Shown: positions 20,091-29,500 of the stretch, in pieces
Layout: each line of letters opens with the position of its first letter
How positions within the stretch are numbered: position 1 is the stretch's first letter
Assembly: GCF_036084755.1 (NCBI RefSeq)
Contig: NZ_CP107968.1
Coordinates: forward strand, 3,168,501 to 3,232,500
Source: Streptomyces sp. NBC_00370
Lineage (GTDB): Bacteria; Actinomycetota; Actinomycetes; Streptomycetales; Streptomycetaceae
Length of the DNA stretch: 64,000 bases
Reading direction: 5' to 3'
Translations under genes and position numbers: made by a program
The notes under the pieces: generated by a model
What the model saw: the letters and a program-made list of their open reading frames with translations, nothing else
Database searches by the model: none
Told to the model about the DNA's origin: nothing

Positions 20091-20669
20091 TCAGGGCATC
20101 ATCGTCTCCACGAGCGTCTCCTGGAGCGCGCCGAGCCACAGATACGCCATGACCATCGGCTTGCGCGGGTCGGAGTCGGGCAGCCGGTACAGCTCGCCGC
20201 CCTCGTCCTCGTCCGTGACGTCGAGCCGGGTGCCGATCGTCAGCCGCAGGTCGTTGAGGGCGCCGAGCCAGTGGGCGCACTCGTCGGGGGTCAGTTTCAG
20301 TACGGCGTCACCGGCGCCGGACGCGGTGAGCGCGTCCAGGGAGCGGACGACGGCGACCCCGTCGGCGCGCTTGCGGTCGCGCAGGTCGTTCTCCGTGAAG
20401 CGCCTGAACTCGGAGGAGAACTCCCGCAGTTCCTCGTCGTCGTCCCCGTAGGCGTCGGGAAACAGCCGGGCCAGCGCCGGGTCGGCGGGCGGTTCGCTGG
20501 GGCCTTCGGTGAACAGCGCGGCGAGCGGGTCCGTGCCCTCGGCCGGCTCGTCGGCGGGGCCGATCAGCTCCAGCAGCTGGACGGCGAGCGAGCGCAGGAT
20601 GGAGATCTCGACCTCGTCGAGCGCGACGGCGGCGCCGCCGCCGGGTACGGCCTCGAAGTGCCCGGCCAT
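20091..20669 (-). CDS. DUF2017 protein, ClpS partner gene
   Basis: 192-residue acidic cytoplasmic protein. The ATG at 20669 overlaps the clpS stop by one base (TGATG), so the two are translationally coupled. DUF2017 proteins nearly always lie downstream of clpS in actinobacteria, but their function is not established. Visible features: LDEVEISILRSLAVQLLEL early, an Asp/Glu-rich middle, and the conserved ALNDLRLTIGTRLDV near the C terminus. A link to N-end-rule proteolysis through ClpS is a guess from gene order. Confidence 0.85.
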   Translation of the reverse strand: MAGHFEAVPGGGAAVALDEVEISILRSLAVQLLELIGPADEPAEGTDPLAALFTEGPSEPPADPALARLFPDAYGDDDEELREFSSEFRRFTENDLRDRKRADGVAVVRSLDALTASGAGDAVLKLTPDECAHWLGALNDLRLTIGTRLDVTDEDEGGELYRLPDSDPRKPMVMAYLWLGALQETLVETMMP

Positions 20670-20974
20670 CAGTCGCGGTCCTGCGTGAGGGTCGCCCACA
20701 GGCCGAAGCCGTGCATCGCCTGCACGTCGCGTTCCATCTCCTCGCGGCTGCCGCTGGACACGACGGCCCTGCCCTTGTGATGGACGTCGAGCATCAGCTT
20801 GTTCGCCTTGTCCTTGGAGTAGCCGAAGTAGGTCTGGAAGACGTACGCCACGTAACTCATGAGATTGACCGGGTCGTTGTGGACGATCGTCAGCCAGGGG
20901 ACGTCCGGCTCCGGGACGACGGAGGTCTCCTGTGCGGATTCAGGGAGTTCGATCTCAGTCGGAGCAACACTCAC
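20669..20974 (-). CDS. clpS: ATP-dependent Clp protease adaptor ClpS
   Basis: 101-residue adaptor that delivers substrates with bulky N-terminal residues to ClpAP/ClpCP. The substrate pocket strand [16 protein letters not shown], the helix [21 protein letters not shown] and the terminal GLWATL are all present. GTG at 20974 gives the length typical for Streptomyces; the frame stays open upstream, including an ATG at 21046, but that extension is Arg/Ala-rich and unlike the family. Coupled to the DUF2017 gene downstream, divergent from pncB. Confidence 0.94.
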   Translation of the reverse strand: MSVAPTEIELPESAQETSVVPEPDVPWLTIVHNDPVNLMSYVAYVFQTYFGYSKDKANKLMLDVHHKGRAVVSSGSREEMERDVQAMHGFGLWATLTQDRD

Positions 20975-21114
20975 GGTTCGGGACGACCTTCTTCTCTCGC
21001 CGGTCCTGCCGGATCTTCGCGGCGCCGCGGGCGCCCACAGGTCCATGCTGCCACCCAGGAGCCCCTGTCGCACAAACGGACCATCGAAATCGTCACTCTG
21101 ACGAGTATTGGGGG

Positions 21115-21120
21115 TAGCAT
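21115..21120 (+). promoter_or_regulatory. possible -10 box for leaderless pncB
   Basis: TAGCAT lies 6 bases before the pncB ATG, the distance expected when transcription starts at the A of the start codon. No convincing ribosome site precedes the ATG. No clear -35 is seen, so this is tentative. Confidence 0.35.
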
Positions 21121-21126
21121 CAAAAT

Positions 21127-22455
21127 ATGAACACTCCGGACCTAGGGCTCCCGGTGGACGTGCCGTCGACCGCGCTCTTCACCGACCAGTACGAGCTGAC
21201 GATGCTGCAGGCGGCACTGCGAGCGGGTACGGCCGACCGCCGCTCGGTCTTCGAGGCCTTCACCCGGCGGCTGCCCGAGGGGCGCCGCTACGGGGTCGTC
21301 GCGGGCACCGGCCGGGTCCTGGACGCCGTGGAGAACTTCCGGTTCGACGCGGACGTGCTGGGCTTCCTGCGGGAGCAGCGGATCGTCGACGAACCGACAC
21401 TCGAATGGCTGGCCTCCTACCGCTTCAGCGGCGACATCTGGGGCTACCCGGAGGGCGAGGTGTACTTCCCCGGCTCGCCGATCCTGCGGGTCGAGGGTTC
21501 CTTCGCCGAGTGCGTCCTGCTGGAGACCGTGATCCTGTCGATCCTCAACCACGACTCGGCCATCGCCGCCGCGGCCTCCCGGATGTCGGCGGCGGCCGGC
21601 GGACGCGGGCTGATCGAGATGGGCGCCCGGCGTACGCACGAGCTGGCGGCCGTCGCCGCCTCGCGCGCCGCGTACGTGGGCGGCTTCGACACCACGTCCG
21701 ACCTCGCCGCGGGCTTCCGCTACGGCATCCCCACCGTCGGCACGAGCGCGCACGCCTTCACCCTGCTGCACGACAGCGAGCGCGACGCGTTCCAGGCGCA
21801 GGTCGACTCGCTCGGCCGTGGCACGACGCTGCTGGTCGACACGTACGACGTGACCGAGGCGGTGCGGACGGCCGTCGAGATCGCCGGGCCCGAACTGGGC
21901 GCGGTACGGATCGACTCGGGCGACCTGCTGCTGGTCGCGCACCGGGTGCGCCAGCAGCTGGACGAGCTGGGCGCCGTCAACACCAAGATCGTGGTCACCT
22001 CCGACCTGGACGAGTACGCCATCGCCTCACTGGCGGCGGCCCCGGTCGACGCGTACGGCGTCGGTACGCAGCTGGTCACCGGCAGCGGGCAGCCCACCTG
22101 CTCGATGGTCTACAAGATCGTCGCCCGCGCGCAGTCCGCCGACCCGAAGGCGCCGCTGCAGCCCGTGGCGAAGAAGTCCACCGGCGGGAAGACCTCGATC
22201 GGCGGGCGCAAGTGGGCGGCGCGCCGGCTGGACGCCGAGGGGTACGCGGAGGCGGAGGTCCTCGGCACCGGCCCTGTCCCCGCCGACCTGCTGGACAGGC
22301 AGCTGCTGGTCGAGCTGGTCAAGGGCGGCGAAGTCGTCGCGCGCGAGCCGCTGGACGCGGTGCGCGAGCGGCACATCGCGGCCCGCGCGGGACTGCCGAT
22401 GTCGGCGATCCAGCTCTCCAGGGGCGAGCCGGTCATCCCGACGGAATACATCTGA
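21127..22455 (+). CDS. pncB: nicotinate phosphoribosyltransferase
   Basis: 442-residue enzyme of the Preiss-Handler NAD salvage path: nicotinate plus PRPP to nicotinate mononucleotide. The N-terminal [14 protein letters not shown], the catalytic-His region [13 protein letters not shown], the strand VRIDSGDL and the PRPP loop around GVGTQLVTG are all recognisable; length is normal for the actinobacterial form. Followed after 200 bases by pncA in the same direction, so nicotinamide can be taken to NaMN by adjacent genes. It may be translated from a leaderless message. Confidence 0.95.
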   Translation: MNTPDLGLPVDVPSTALFTDQYELTMLQAALRAGTADRRSVFEAFTRRLPEGRRYGVVAGTGRVLDAVENFRFDADVLGFLREQRIVDEPTLEWLASYRFSGDIWGYPEGEVYFPGSPILRVEGSFAECVLLETVILSILNHDSAIAAAASRMSAAAGGRGLIEMGARRTHELAAVAASRAAYVGGFDTTSDLAAGFRYGIPTVGTSAHAFTLLHDSERDAFQAQVDSLGRGTTLLVDTYDVTEAVRTAVEIAGPELGAVRIDSGDLLLVAHRVRQQLDELGAVNTKIVVTSDLDEYAIASLAAAPVDAYGVGTQLVTGSGQPTCSMVYKIVARAQSADPKAPLQPVAKKSTGGKTSIGGRKWAARRLDAEGYAEAEVLGTGPVPADLLDRQLLVELVKGGEVVAREPLDAVRERHIAARAGLPMSAIQLSRGEPVIPTEYI

Positions 22456-22657
22456 CGAGCGCATATGCCCGAGGTGGGTGACCGGCCGTGTCTGAGCACA
22501 ATACGTACGATGTGCGCCGGTTGCGGCATGGGCACCCGCTTCCGGGGCAGGCATCGAGACGTTGAAGAGAGGTCGATCCCCCTCCCGCAAGGCGGTCGCG
22601 AACTCTAGGCTCGAAACCACCGGTCAAGGCCGAACCCCACGTGAGGACATTTCCGCC

Positions 22658-23260
22658 ATGCATCGCGCACTGATCGTCGTCGACGTGCAGAACGACTTCT
22701 GCGAGGGCGGCAGCCTCGCGGTGGCCGGGGGCGCCGATGTCGCCGCCGCGGTCACCGACCTGATAGGTCAGTCGACGGCCGGCTACCGCCATGTGGTGGC
22801 CACCCGCGACCACCACATCAACCCCGGCAACCACTTCGCCAAGCCCCCGGCCACGCCGGACTACGTCCACACCTGGCCGGTCCACTGCGTGGCCGGCACG
22901 GAGGGCGTGGGCTTCCATCCCAACTTCGCCCCGGCCGTCGCGTCCGGCGCGATCGACGCGGTCTTCGACAAGGGCGCGTACTCGGCCGCGTACAGCGGCT
23001 TCGAGGGCGCCGACGAGAACGGTCTGGGCCTGGCGGAGTGGCTGCGGTCGCACCATGTCACGGCGGTCGACGTGGTCGGCATCGCGACGGATCACTGCGT
23101 ACGGGCCACGGCACTGGACGCGGCCCGCGAGGGCTTCGGTACGCATGTGCTGCTGGACCTGACGGCGGGTGTCGCCGAGGCGACGACCGAGCGCGCCCTT
23201 GAGGAGCTGGCCGAGGCCGGTGTCGAACTGAGCGGCAAGCCGGTGGTCCGCCCGGCCTAG
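22658..23260 (+). CDS. pncA: nicotinamidase
   Basis: 200-residue isochorismatase-fold amidase converting nicotinamide to nicotinate. The catalytic triad is D9 (IVVDVQNDF), K105 (FDKGAYSAAYSGF) and C147 (ATDHCVRATAL); the metal-site residues D51 and H53 are in TRDHHINPGNHF, followed by VHTWPVHCVAGTEG. ATG 22658 is preceded by GTGAGGAC at the right distance. A pyrazinamidase activity would follow from the family. Works with pncB just upstream. Confidence 0.95.
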   Translation: MHRALIVVDVQNDFCEGGSLAVAGGADVAAAVTDLIGQSTAGYRHVVATRDHHINPGNHFAKPPATPDYVHTWPVHCVAGTEGVGFHPNFAPAVASGAIDAVFDKGAYSAAYSGFEGADENGLGLAEWLRSHHVTAVDVVGIATDHCVRATALDAAREGFGTHVLLDLTAGVAEATTERALEELAEAGVELSGKPVVRPA

Positions 23261-23312
23261 GGGCGCCCCGCCCAGGTCGCTCCGCCGCCGCCGGGGGCCT
23301 TGTCGGTGGGTC

Positions 23313-23642
23313 TCAGTGGCCTGCCCTGGCCACGGCCGCCCGGGGCCGCAGCAGGGCCCGTATCGGCTGCCACAGCTCCTCCTGGCACTCCGGGGTGCCC
23401 CGCCACAGCAGGCCGTCCGGATGGTGCAGGACGGCCGTGATCTCGTCCAGCGTCGGTGGCTCCGCGTTACCGCGCAGATACACCGCGCGCAAGCCGAGAT
23501 TCCGCAGCCTGGTCAGGGCGCGGGCGCGATTTCCGGCATGGACGAGCACCCGTACGGTGCCGCCATCGGCCGCGGGTCTCGGCAGGGTCAGTGCCACCAC
23601 CACGCTGCCGTTCGGAAGCTTGCTGAAGCCTCCACCTGCCAT
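23313..23642 (-). CDS. conserved hypothetical protein, 109 aa
   Basis: Not recognised as a named domain. Small, Arg/Leu-rich protein; an early beta-like strand pair (NGSVVVALTLP and GTVRVLVHAG) is followed by NRARALTRLRNLGLRAVYLRGN and a helical C-terminal half with two Trp. Coding bias matches the surrounding Streptomyces genes and there is a GGGGGAGAGGAAAAC ribosome site directly before ATG 23642, so it looks real. Convergent with pncA, same strand as the M6 protease. Confidence 0.65.
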   Translation of the reverse strand: MAGGGFSKLPNGSVVVALTLPRPAADGGTVRVLVHAGNRARALTRLRNLGLRAVYLRGNAEPPTLDEITAVLHHPDGLLWRGTPECQEELWQPIRALLRPRAAVARAGH

Positions 23643-23716
23643 GGTTTTCCTCTCCCCCGGGAGGCGCCGTGAGACGCCGTGTCAATAAGAGATCCGTAGA
23701 CGCACCTAAACACGAA

Positions 23717-23746
23717 CGGCCGCCGCCCGCTAGAGGGCGACGGCCG
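23717..23746 (-). terminator. hairpin after the M6 protease gene
   Basis: 12-bp stem CGGCCGCCGCCC/GGGCGACGGCCG with one wobble pair and a 6-base loop, about 30 bases after the protease stop codon on the minus strand. Confidence 0.6.
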
Positions 23747-23774
23747 ATCATGCTCTGACCTGCGGTGATACGGA

Positions 23775-26189
23775 TTATCGGGTGGAGGGACCGACCTTGA
23801 CCGTTATGGTCGACCCGCTGATCGGCTGGTCGACAATGCTGATCTTGGTGTTGGTGTCAGGAACCTGGACGCTGCCGCCCGGGTTGCCCTTGTCCCAGTA
23901 GGTGCCCTTGTGATCATCGAAGGCGGTGAGCCCGCCGAGCGGCTTGATCTTGGTCGGGACGTTGGCGTTGTGCAGCGTGAAGCCCGGCGTCGGCCACCAG
24001 CTGAAGGCCGAGTCGTACGCCTGGATCCTGTTGCGCATCACCGTGCCGTTGGACCACTTCAGCGGCTTCGGGTGGGCGTCGACCGGCAGGATGAGACCCG
24101 AACCCGGGTGGACGCTGGTGTTGTTGTCCTTCTGCGAGGTGTCCCAGTACCAGATCAACAGGCCGTTCTGGTACGGGTAGTGCTCGACCCAGCCGTCCTT
24201 CGGCGCGGTGAAGCCGAAGTTGTACGGGCCGGTCTTCAGCGTGGTGTCGTACGAGACGTACTGACGGTTCTCAGCGATGTAGTACTGGTCGTACTCCTTG
24301 CTGAAGGACTCGCCGATACGCGAGAAGCCCGCCGCGGTCCACGCCGGGTCCGCGGTCTCCGCGTTGTCGGTGAACAGCGCGGCGCCGTCGGCGTTGACGC
24401 TGATCGTGTCGGCGGCGAAGCCCTTCAGGGCCACCCCACCGTCCGTCTGGTAGCGGAAGCGCAGGTCGAACTTCTTGCCCGCGTAGGCGTCGAGCGAGTA
24501 CGACAGCGGCTTGTACGTGCCCGAAGTACCGCTCAGCGCCGGCTTGTCGCTGCCGTCACGCCCGATGGGCGCACCGTCGGCGGTGCCGTCGAGCACGGTC
24601 CAGTTGGCGCCGCCGTCCGTGGACGCCTCGGCGTACAGGTAGTCGTAGCCCTCTTCGATGTCCCACCAGCCCTGGAGGTCCAGGGACGCGGTCGACTTGC
24701 CGGTCAGGTCGACGACACGCGTCAAGGTGTTCTTGAGGTTGTCGCCCGAGTCGCTCCACCACTGGGTGGCGCCCTCGGCGGGCTTCACCACGGTCGTGGT
24801 CTCCGACTTCTTGGGCAGCTCGACGACGAGCGCCTGGGGGTTCTTCGTGTTGTACTCCGAAACACCCAGCTTGGCGGTCGACTTGGTGGCCGCCTTGCCC
24901 TCGGCGTAGTTGAGCCAGCCGAGCTGCAGCTTGTCCCACGCGGTCATGTCGCCCGGCAGGTCACCGATCGCGTTCTTGCCGGTGCCCAGCCAGGAACCCG
25001 ACGACATCAGGTCCCAGAACGACGTGGAGTTCTCGCCGCCCGCGGTGTCGTAGTTGTCGGGCAGGCCGAGGTCGTGGCCGTACTCGTGGGCGAAGACCCC
25101 GAGTCCGCCGTTCTCCGGCTGCATGGTGTAGTCGCCGACCCAGATGCCGGAGTTGCCGATCTGGGTACCGCCGGACTTGTTGTCCGCCGGACCAGTGGCG
25201 CCCGCGTCCGTGCCGTACGCGTACCAGCGGTGCGCCCACAGGGCGTTGGTGCCCTCGGCGCCGCCGCCCGCCGACTCGTCCTCACCGGCGTGCACGATCT
25301 GGAAGTGGTCGATGTAACCGTCGGGCTCGTTGAAGTTGCCGTCGCCGTCGTAGTCGTACCGGTCCCACTGGTCGTACTGGGCGAGGTCCGCCTTGATCTG
25401 GGCGTCGGTCTTGCCCGCGGCCTTCTGCTGCGCCGCGAAGGCGGTGACGCCGTCGCGGACGGTGTCCCAGACGTTGTTGCAGTTGGTGTCGCCGCAGTAG
25501 TTCGAGCCGTAACGGGCCTCGTTGTAGGGGACCTTGACCCAGGCGGTGACCTCACCGTCGACCGAGTAGCGCCCGGAGGACGTCTTCTCGTAGTACGTCT
25601 TCAGCGAGTTCTTCTGCTTGCCGGTCTTCTTGTCCTTGCCCTCACCGAAGTAGAGGTCCTGGAAGTGCTGCTGGTTGTAGTCGGCCTGCCAGTCGGTGGA
25701 GTTGTCCACCTTGCGGTCAGGCTCGGCTATCTCGTTGTGCTGCGGGCCGGGGGTGCCGCCGTACTTCTTGACCGGCGCCTCGGGCCCGGCGCCGTCCGGG
25801 TCGTACATCGTGGTGTCGTCGACCTGGTCGCCGAACTCCACGAGGATGGTGAAGATCTTGTCGGTCTTCTCGCGGCCCAGCTCGACGTACTTCTTGCTGC
25901 CGAGCTTCACGACCTGCGAGCCGCCGTGCTTCTCCAGCTTCGCGCGGCCGGACAGGACCTTGTCCATCGCGGCCTTGCGCTCGGCCGCCTGCTTCTTGCT
26001 GAAGGGTCCGTCGAGATCGTGGTCGACCAGGCCCTTCTGGGGCTGGGGGTCGTGCCGTTCGATCTGGGCCGATCCGGAGGTGGGGTTCGCCTCGGCCTGG
26101 GCCGGTGAGAAGGCTGACGCCGTCGCCGCGGTCGCGGCAAGGGCCACGAACACCGCCCCGAAACGTCTCGCCCGTCGATTGCTGATCAC
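23775..26189 (-). CDS. secreted M6 (immune inhibitor A-type) metalloprotease
   Basis: 804-residue secreted zinc protease. A Sec-type signal (RRARRFGAVFVALAATAATA...AQAEA) is followed by a propeptide with KKQAAERKAAMDKVL, then the M6 catalytic domain with the zinc motif HEYGHDLGLPD and the later downstream Met-turn region FWDLMSSGSWLG. The rest is a beta-rich C-terminal part with MAM/immune-inhibitor features (SLDLQGWWDIEEGYDYLYAE). GTG at 26189 is chosen: GGAGG is 12 bases upstream and the signal peptide begins there, although the frame is open further. Likely degrades external protein for nutrients. Confidence 0.92.
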   Translation of the reverse strand: MISNRRARRFGAVFVALAATAATASAFSPAQAEANPTSGSAQIERHDPQPQKGLVDHDLDGPFSKKQAAERKAAMDKVLSGRAKLEKHGGSQVVKLGSKKYVELGREKTDKIFTILVEFGDQVDDTTMYDPDGAGPEAPVKKYGGTPGPQHNEIAEPDRKVDNSTDWQADYNQQHFQDLYFGEGKDKKTGKQKNSLKTYYEKTSSGRYSVDGEVTAWVKVPYNEARYGSNYCGDTNCNNVWDTVRDGVTAFAAQQKAAGKTDAQIKADLAQYDQWDRYDYDGDGNFNEPDGYIDHFQIVHAGEDESAGGGAEGTNALWAHRWYAYGTDAGATGPADNKSGGTQIGNSGIWVGDYTMQPENGGLGVFAHEYGHDLGLPDNYDTAGGENSTSFWDLMSSGSWLGTGKNAIGDLPGDMTAWDKLQLGWLNYAEGKAATKSTAKLGVSEYNTKNPQALVVELPKKSETTTVVKPAEGATQWWSDSGDNLKNTLTRVVDLTGKSTASLDLQGWWDIEEGYDYLYAEASTDGGANWTVLDGTADGAPIGRDGSDKPALSGTSGTYKPLSYSLDAYAGKKFDLRFRYQTDGGVALKGFAADTISVNADGAALFTDNAETADPAWTAAGFSRIGESFSKEYDQYYIAENRQYVSYDTTLKTGPYNFGFTAPKDGWVEHYPYQNGLLIWYWDTSQKDNNTSVHPGSGLILPVDAHPKPLKWSNGTVMRNRIQAYDSAFSWWPTPGFTLHNANVPTKIKPLGGLTAFDDHKGTYWDKGNPGGSVQVPDTNTKISIVDQPISGSTITVKVGPSTR

Positions 26190-26569
26190 TTGATGGTTGA
26201 TCCTCCCCCGCGCTCGCTGCTCGCGGACCGGGAGTTGGGGGATCCGCGCGCGTATGCGCGACATAAGTGGCGCTATTCGACCGGAGTTGGCGGAGAAAAG
26301 ACAGTCTTGACTTGTGCACAGCAAGTGCACTATGTAGTAGTCCATTTCCGCTATCCGGACGTCCACCATGTCCGACACGGGCGCACTGTCCCCCGAAGTT
26401 GGGGGGTCGCGTGAATCGATGCGCCCCCCGTGCACCGGCACCGTGGGTTAGGTCACGCTTACTACACGTGCCAGTCGGGCATCCACCGTCGTAGAGTCGC
26501 TTCGTAGTGCGACCTGGTGCCGAGATACGCGAGACACCCATACAGACGTTCCGAGGGACGGATACAGCC
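26190..26569. promoter_or_regulatory. 380-base divergent control region of the M6 protease
   Basis: No gene. It contains TTGACT (26307) and TATGTA (26331) separated by 18 bases, a good primary-sigma-type promoter pointing to the plus strand. Between and overlapping them are two GTGCAC hexamers at 26314 and 26325, spaced one helical turn, looking like an operator. Around 26401-26430 there is a GGGGGG/CCCCCC inverted repeat. A minus-strand promoter for the protease is not obvious by eye. Confidence 0.5.
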
Positions 26570-26884
26570 ATGCCGCGTCCGAATGCCGCACAGCTCGCCT
26601 ACGGTTCCGCCACTGTCATCTGTTCGACGCTGGCCATGCTGCTTCTCTCCGGTACGACGTCCGGCATCGGCGTGGCCGTCATCGCACTGGCCGCGCTCGC
26701 GCTCGGCCTGCTCGTCGCGGTGACCGTACCGATGCCACGCCGTACGGAGGCGGCGGCGCAGGAGTCGGCGACCGCCGACAGCGCCCAGACGTCCATGGGG
26801 GCCCCTGCCTCGGCGGCTCCGGCGCCTTCTTCGCGGCGCACCCAGGTCGCCGCGGTCGGCCGGCCGCACTCCGTGCGCCGGTAG
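26570..26884 (+). CDS. small two-helix membrane protein, unknown
   Basis: 104-residue protein. Residues 8-28 and 32-52 are hydrophobic helices (AYGSATVICSTLAMLLLSG and GIGVAVIALAALALGLLVAV) and the rest is an Ala/Ser/Pro-rich, basic, probably cytoplasmic tail. ATG 26570 follows GAGGGACGGATACAGCC. No domain recognised. Coding bias is as in its neighbours. Convergent with the RDD gene. Confidence 0.7.
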   Translation: MPRPNAAQLAYGSATVICSTLAMLLLSGTTSGIGVAVIALAALALGLLVAVTVPMPRRTEAAAQESATADSAQTSMGAPASAAPAPSSRRTQVAAVGRPHSVRR

Positions 26885-26920
26885 GCCCCTCTTCGCTCCG
26901 GTTCTCCGACTCCCCCAGCT

Positions 26921-27649
26921 CTAGGTGTTCGCTACGACGACCACCGTTCTCGCCGCCTTGTCGTGCCAGCCCTGTTTGTAGGGCCGGCTCGCCAGGATCG
27001 TGACGATGATGACGAGCCACCAGATGCAGTAGCAGCAGAGCAGCGCGGGCAGCCACAGCACGGCGGCGCGCAGCAGCGAGGCGTTCGTCTTCGGCAGCGT
27101 GCCGTCGTTGAGCATGCCCACCCGCAGTCCCAGCCAGCGCTTGCCGAGGGTCTGCCCCGACCTGCTGATCATCAGCGTGTCGTAGCCGACGTACGCGATG
27201 ATCGAGATCAGCGACCAGAGCCACTGCCTGCCGGTGTTGACCTGGTCGTTGAAGTTGTCCCACTCGCTGTTGCCGTTCGACGTCGACACATGGAAGCCGC
27301 CGACCGCCAGCGAGATGATCGCCAGCGGGATCAGGATGATCAGCGCGTCGATGATCCGGGCGAGCAGCCGCCTGCCGAAGGGCGCGAGCGGCGGCATCCC
27401 GCTGAGCGGATCCGAACCGTCGCCGCCGTACGGACCGCCGCCGTAGGGGCCGCCACCGCCGGCGGGGTCTCCGCCGCCGTAGGGACCGCCCGCGTACGGG
27501 CCGCCGCCGCCGAACTCGTTCGGGTTGTACGGCGGGGGTGAGTCACCGCCGTACGGCGACCCGGGCGTCGGCTCGTGCGGGGGCTGCGGCCTCTTCCGGA
27601 ACGGGTCGTCATCCGGCGACTGACCGGGCGTCGGCTGATCGTTGCTCAT
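26921..27649 (-). CDS. RDD-family membrane protein with PYGGG-rich N terminus
   Basis: 242 residues. The first 90 are a disordered Pro/Gly/Tyr tract with repeats of the kind PYGGG and GGPY; then the RDD domain begins with FGRRLLARIIDALIILIPLAII (the R-D-D-type helix 1 signature), with three or four hydrophobic helices and the SGQTLGKRWLGLRV loop between helices 2 and 3. RDD proteins are membrane proteins of unclear function, some reported as ion transporters. A second RDD gene follows in the same direction. Confidence 0.85.
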   Translation of the reverse strand: MSNDQPTPGQSPDDDPFRKRPQPPHEPTPGSPYGGDSPPPYNPNEFGGGGPYAGGPYGGGDPAGGGGPYGGGPYGGDGSDPLSGMPPLAPFGRRLLARIIDALIILIPLAIISLAVGGFHVSTSNGNSEWDNFNDQVNTGRQWLWSLISIIAYVGYDTLMISRSGQTLGKRWLGLRVGMLNDGTLPKTNASLLRAAVLWLPALLCCYCIWWLVIIVTILASRPYKQGWHDKAARTVVVVANT

Positions 27650-27737
27650 GAGGGCAGTGCACCGCGCGCGGAAGGCGCCCGCAACGGCAGCACCCGCCGT
27701 TCGGACGAACGGTCGTCAGCGCGAGGTCACCGGGGAG

Positions 27738-29201
27738 TCACCTGGCCACGAAGGTGCGGGCCGCCTTGTCGTGCCAGCACTGCCGCCACGGGCGGTCGAA
27801 CAGGCACCACAGCACGTTGAAGACGCCCACGACGAGCACCCCCAGCACGCTGTAGACCAGCCAGCGGCGCAGCGCGGCGCCGAAGCCCGGGGCCTCGTGC
27901 GACTCGATGCCGCAGACCCGCAGACCGCAGAGCTTCTTGCCGAGCGTGCGGCCCCACTTCCCGGTCGGCAGCGCCTCGTAGAGGATCCCGACGACCAGCA
28001 GCGCGCCGACCAGAGCGCCGAGGTAGCCGCCGGTCGTGCCGTCGAGCAGCCAGACCGTGACCGTACGGCCGGTCTGCCTGGCCGCGTCGATCTTCTCGTC
28101 GACATGGGTCTTGGCCTTGGCCGCGAGCGGTACGGCGACGGCGCCGACGATCGCGCCCAGCACGACCGTGTCGATCAGCCGCGCCAGGAACCGCTTGCCG
28201 AGGCCCGCGGGGCGGGACGCGGCCTGGGCCTGCGCCATCTGCAGGAACGGGTCGGCGGCCGGCGGCTTCCACGGGACGACGGGCGGCTCGGCGCCGGCCG
28301 GTCCCCGCGCGGCGGCCGGTCCGGCCGGACCCGACGAGACGGCGGGGCCCGACGAGGCGGCCGGGAGCGCCGGGGTGGCGGGCGGCTGCGCCAGTTCGCG
28401 CACCTGCCGGGCCCAGGGGGCGGACGCTTCCTGCGGCCGGCGAGGCTGCTGGGACTGTGCGGGGAGCTGCGGCCGGTCCGGCGCGGGTGACGCCGCGGAG
28501 GCCGGGGGCGCTTCCTCCTCGCCCTTCGCCCGGCGGGCGGCGCGCAGGGCCCGGATGGCCATGGTGCTGTCCACGGCGGGCGGCTGGTTCCGGCCCGGGG
28601 CCTGGTCCGGGTTCTGATCCGGGTCCGCGTTCTGCGGGCGGTTCGCCTCCGGCCGGCCGGCGCCGATCCCGGCGCCGCGCCCGGGGCTGATGCCGCGTCG
28701 CATGGCGCGGATCGCGACCGTACCGTCACTCGGCGGCTCGCCTTCGCCGTCGCCGGACGCCGGCGGCGCGATGGCACGGGGCGTATGAGGCGTGTGGGGT
28801 GTACGGGGCGTGTCGGCGGCCCTCTGCGCCGGGCCGGGCACGCGGGGGTCCGGCGCACCCCAGGAGACGCGGTGGTCGCGCTCGCCGCCGAAGCCGGTCT
28901 GCCGGGAGACGTCGGCCTGCCACACGGAAGCGGGCTCCTGGCGGGGGTCCTCGGGCGGGTCCTCGTCGAAGAAGACGGGCCCGGTCTCCTCGACCGCAGG
29001 GGTGGCAGGTCCCCGCCCCGGCTGGCCCTGGGCCGCGGGATCCGGCTGCTGCGGGGCTGCGCCGCTGCCCTCGGGGGCGGGCCGGCTCGTACCGGGCACC
29101 CAGGCGGCGCCGTTCCAGTACCGGACGTACCCGGGGATCGACGGGTCCGGATAAAACCCTTCCCGGGGTGCGGTCCCACCGTCACCAGGGGGAGTAGCCA
29201 C
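27738..29201 (-). CDS. RDD-family membrane protein with DUF2510-like N terminus
   Basis: About 487 residues. It opens with a short DUF2510-type WW-like motif (GFYPDPSIPGYVRYWNGAAW), then a very long disordered Pro/Ala/Arg region of some 270 residues containing two related TVAIRAMRR/TMAIRALRAA segments, and ends with an RDD domain (LGKRFLARLIDTVVLGAIVG and WGRTLGKKLCGLRV). The GTG at 29201 has GGAG 9 bases upstream and is preferred; TTG 29228 and GTG 29225 are in frame. The two RDD genes are 88 bases apart on one strand and may be one transcript. Confidence 0.8.
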   Translation of the reverse strand: MATPPGDGGTAPREGFYPDPSIPGYVRYWNGAAWVPGTSRPAPEGSGAAPQQPDPAAQGQPGRGPATPAVEETGPVFFDEDPPEDPRQEPASVWQADVSRQTGFGGERDHRVSWGAPDPRVPGPAQRAADTPRTPHTPHTPRAIAPPASGDGEGEPPSDGTVAIRAMRRGISPGRGAGIGAGRPEANRPQNADPDQNPDQAPGRNQPPAVDSTMAIRALRAARRAKGEEEAPPASAASPAPDRPQLPAQSQQPRRPQEASAPWARQVRELAQPPATPALPAASSGPAVSSGPAGPAAARGPAGAEPPVVPWKPPAADPFLQMAQAQAASRPAGLGKRFLARLIDTVVLGAIVGAVAVPLAAKAKTHVDEKIDAARQTGRTVTVWLLDGTTGGYLGALVGALLVVGILYEALPTGKWGRTLGKKLCGLRVCGIESHEAPGFGAALRRWLVYSVLGVLVVGVFNVLWCLFDRPWRQCWHDKAARTFVAR

Positions 29202-29408
29202 TGACCCCAACTCCGTTCCACTCACCAAGCGCCGTGTCCAAGGGAGACATTAACGAAGAACGCACCAGGCGGAAGAAAGAGACCAACACATCGACCGCAT
29301 TCGGGGGTTGGCTCGCCAGGGTGTGCTATCCACCGACGTCAGTACTTCCCCGCAAAAGCCGGTCCGACCCCTTGACCCCTTTGTATCAGGTGCATGACAG
29401 TCGATGGT

Positions 29409-29420
29409 GAGAGCGCTCTC
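29409..29420. promoter_or_regulatory. LacI-family operator upstream of GH16 gene
   Basis: GAGAGCGCTCTC, a perfect 12-base palindrome with the CGCT-type centre typical of LacI-family sugar repressors such as CebR (core GAGCGCTC). It lies 81 bases before the GH16 ATG, in the upstream region. Confidence 0.7.
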
Positions 29421-29500
29421 AAGACCAACTCCCCCACTCCCGACCCCCTCTCCTCCCCCACCCCCCGCTCCACTCCCCCCACAACCGAAGGCAGCCCCCC

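Noticed and set aside
26190..26441. N-terminal extension of the M6 protease by 84 codons.
   Set aside because: The signal peptide starts at 26189 with GGAGG upstream; the extension is not signal-like and includes promoter-like sequence.
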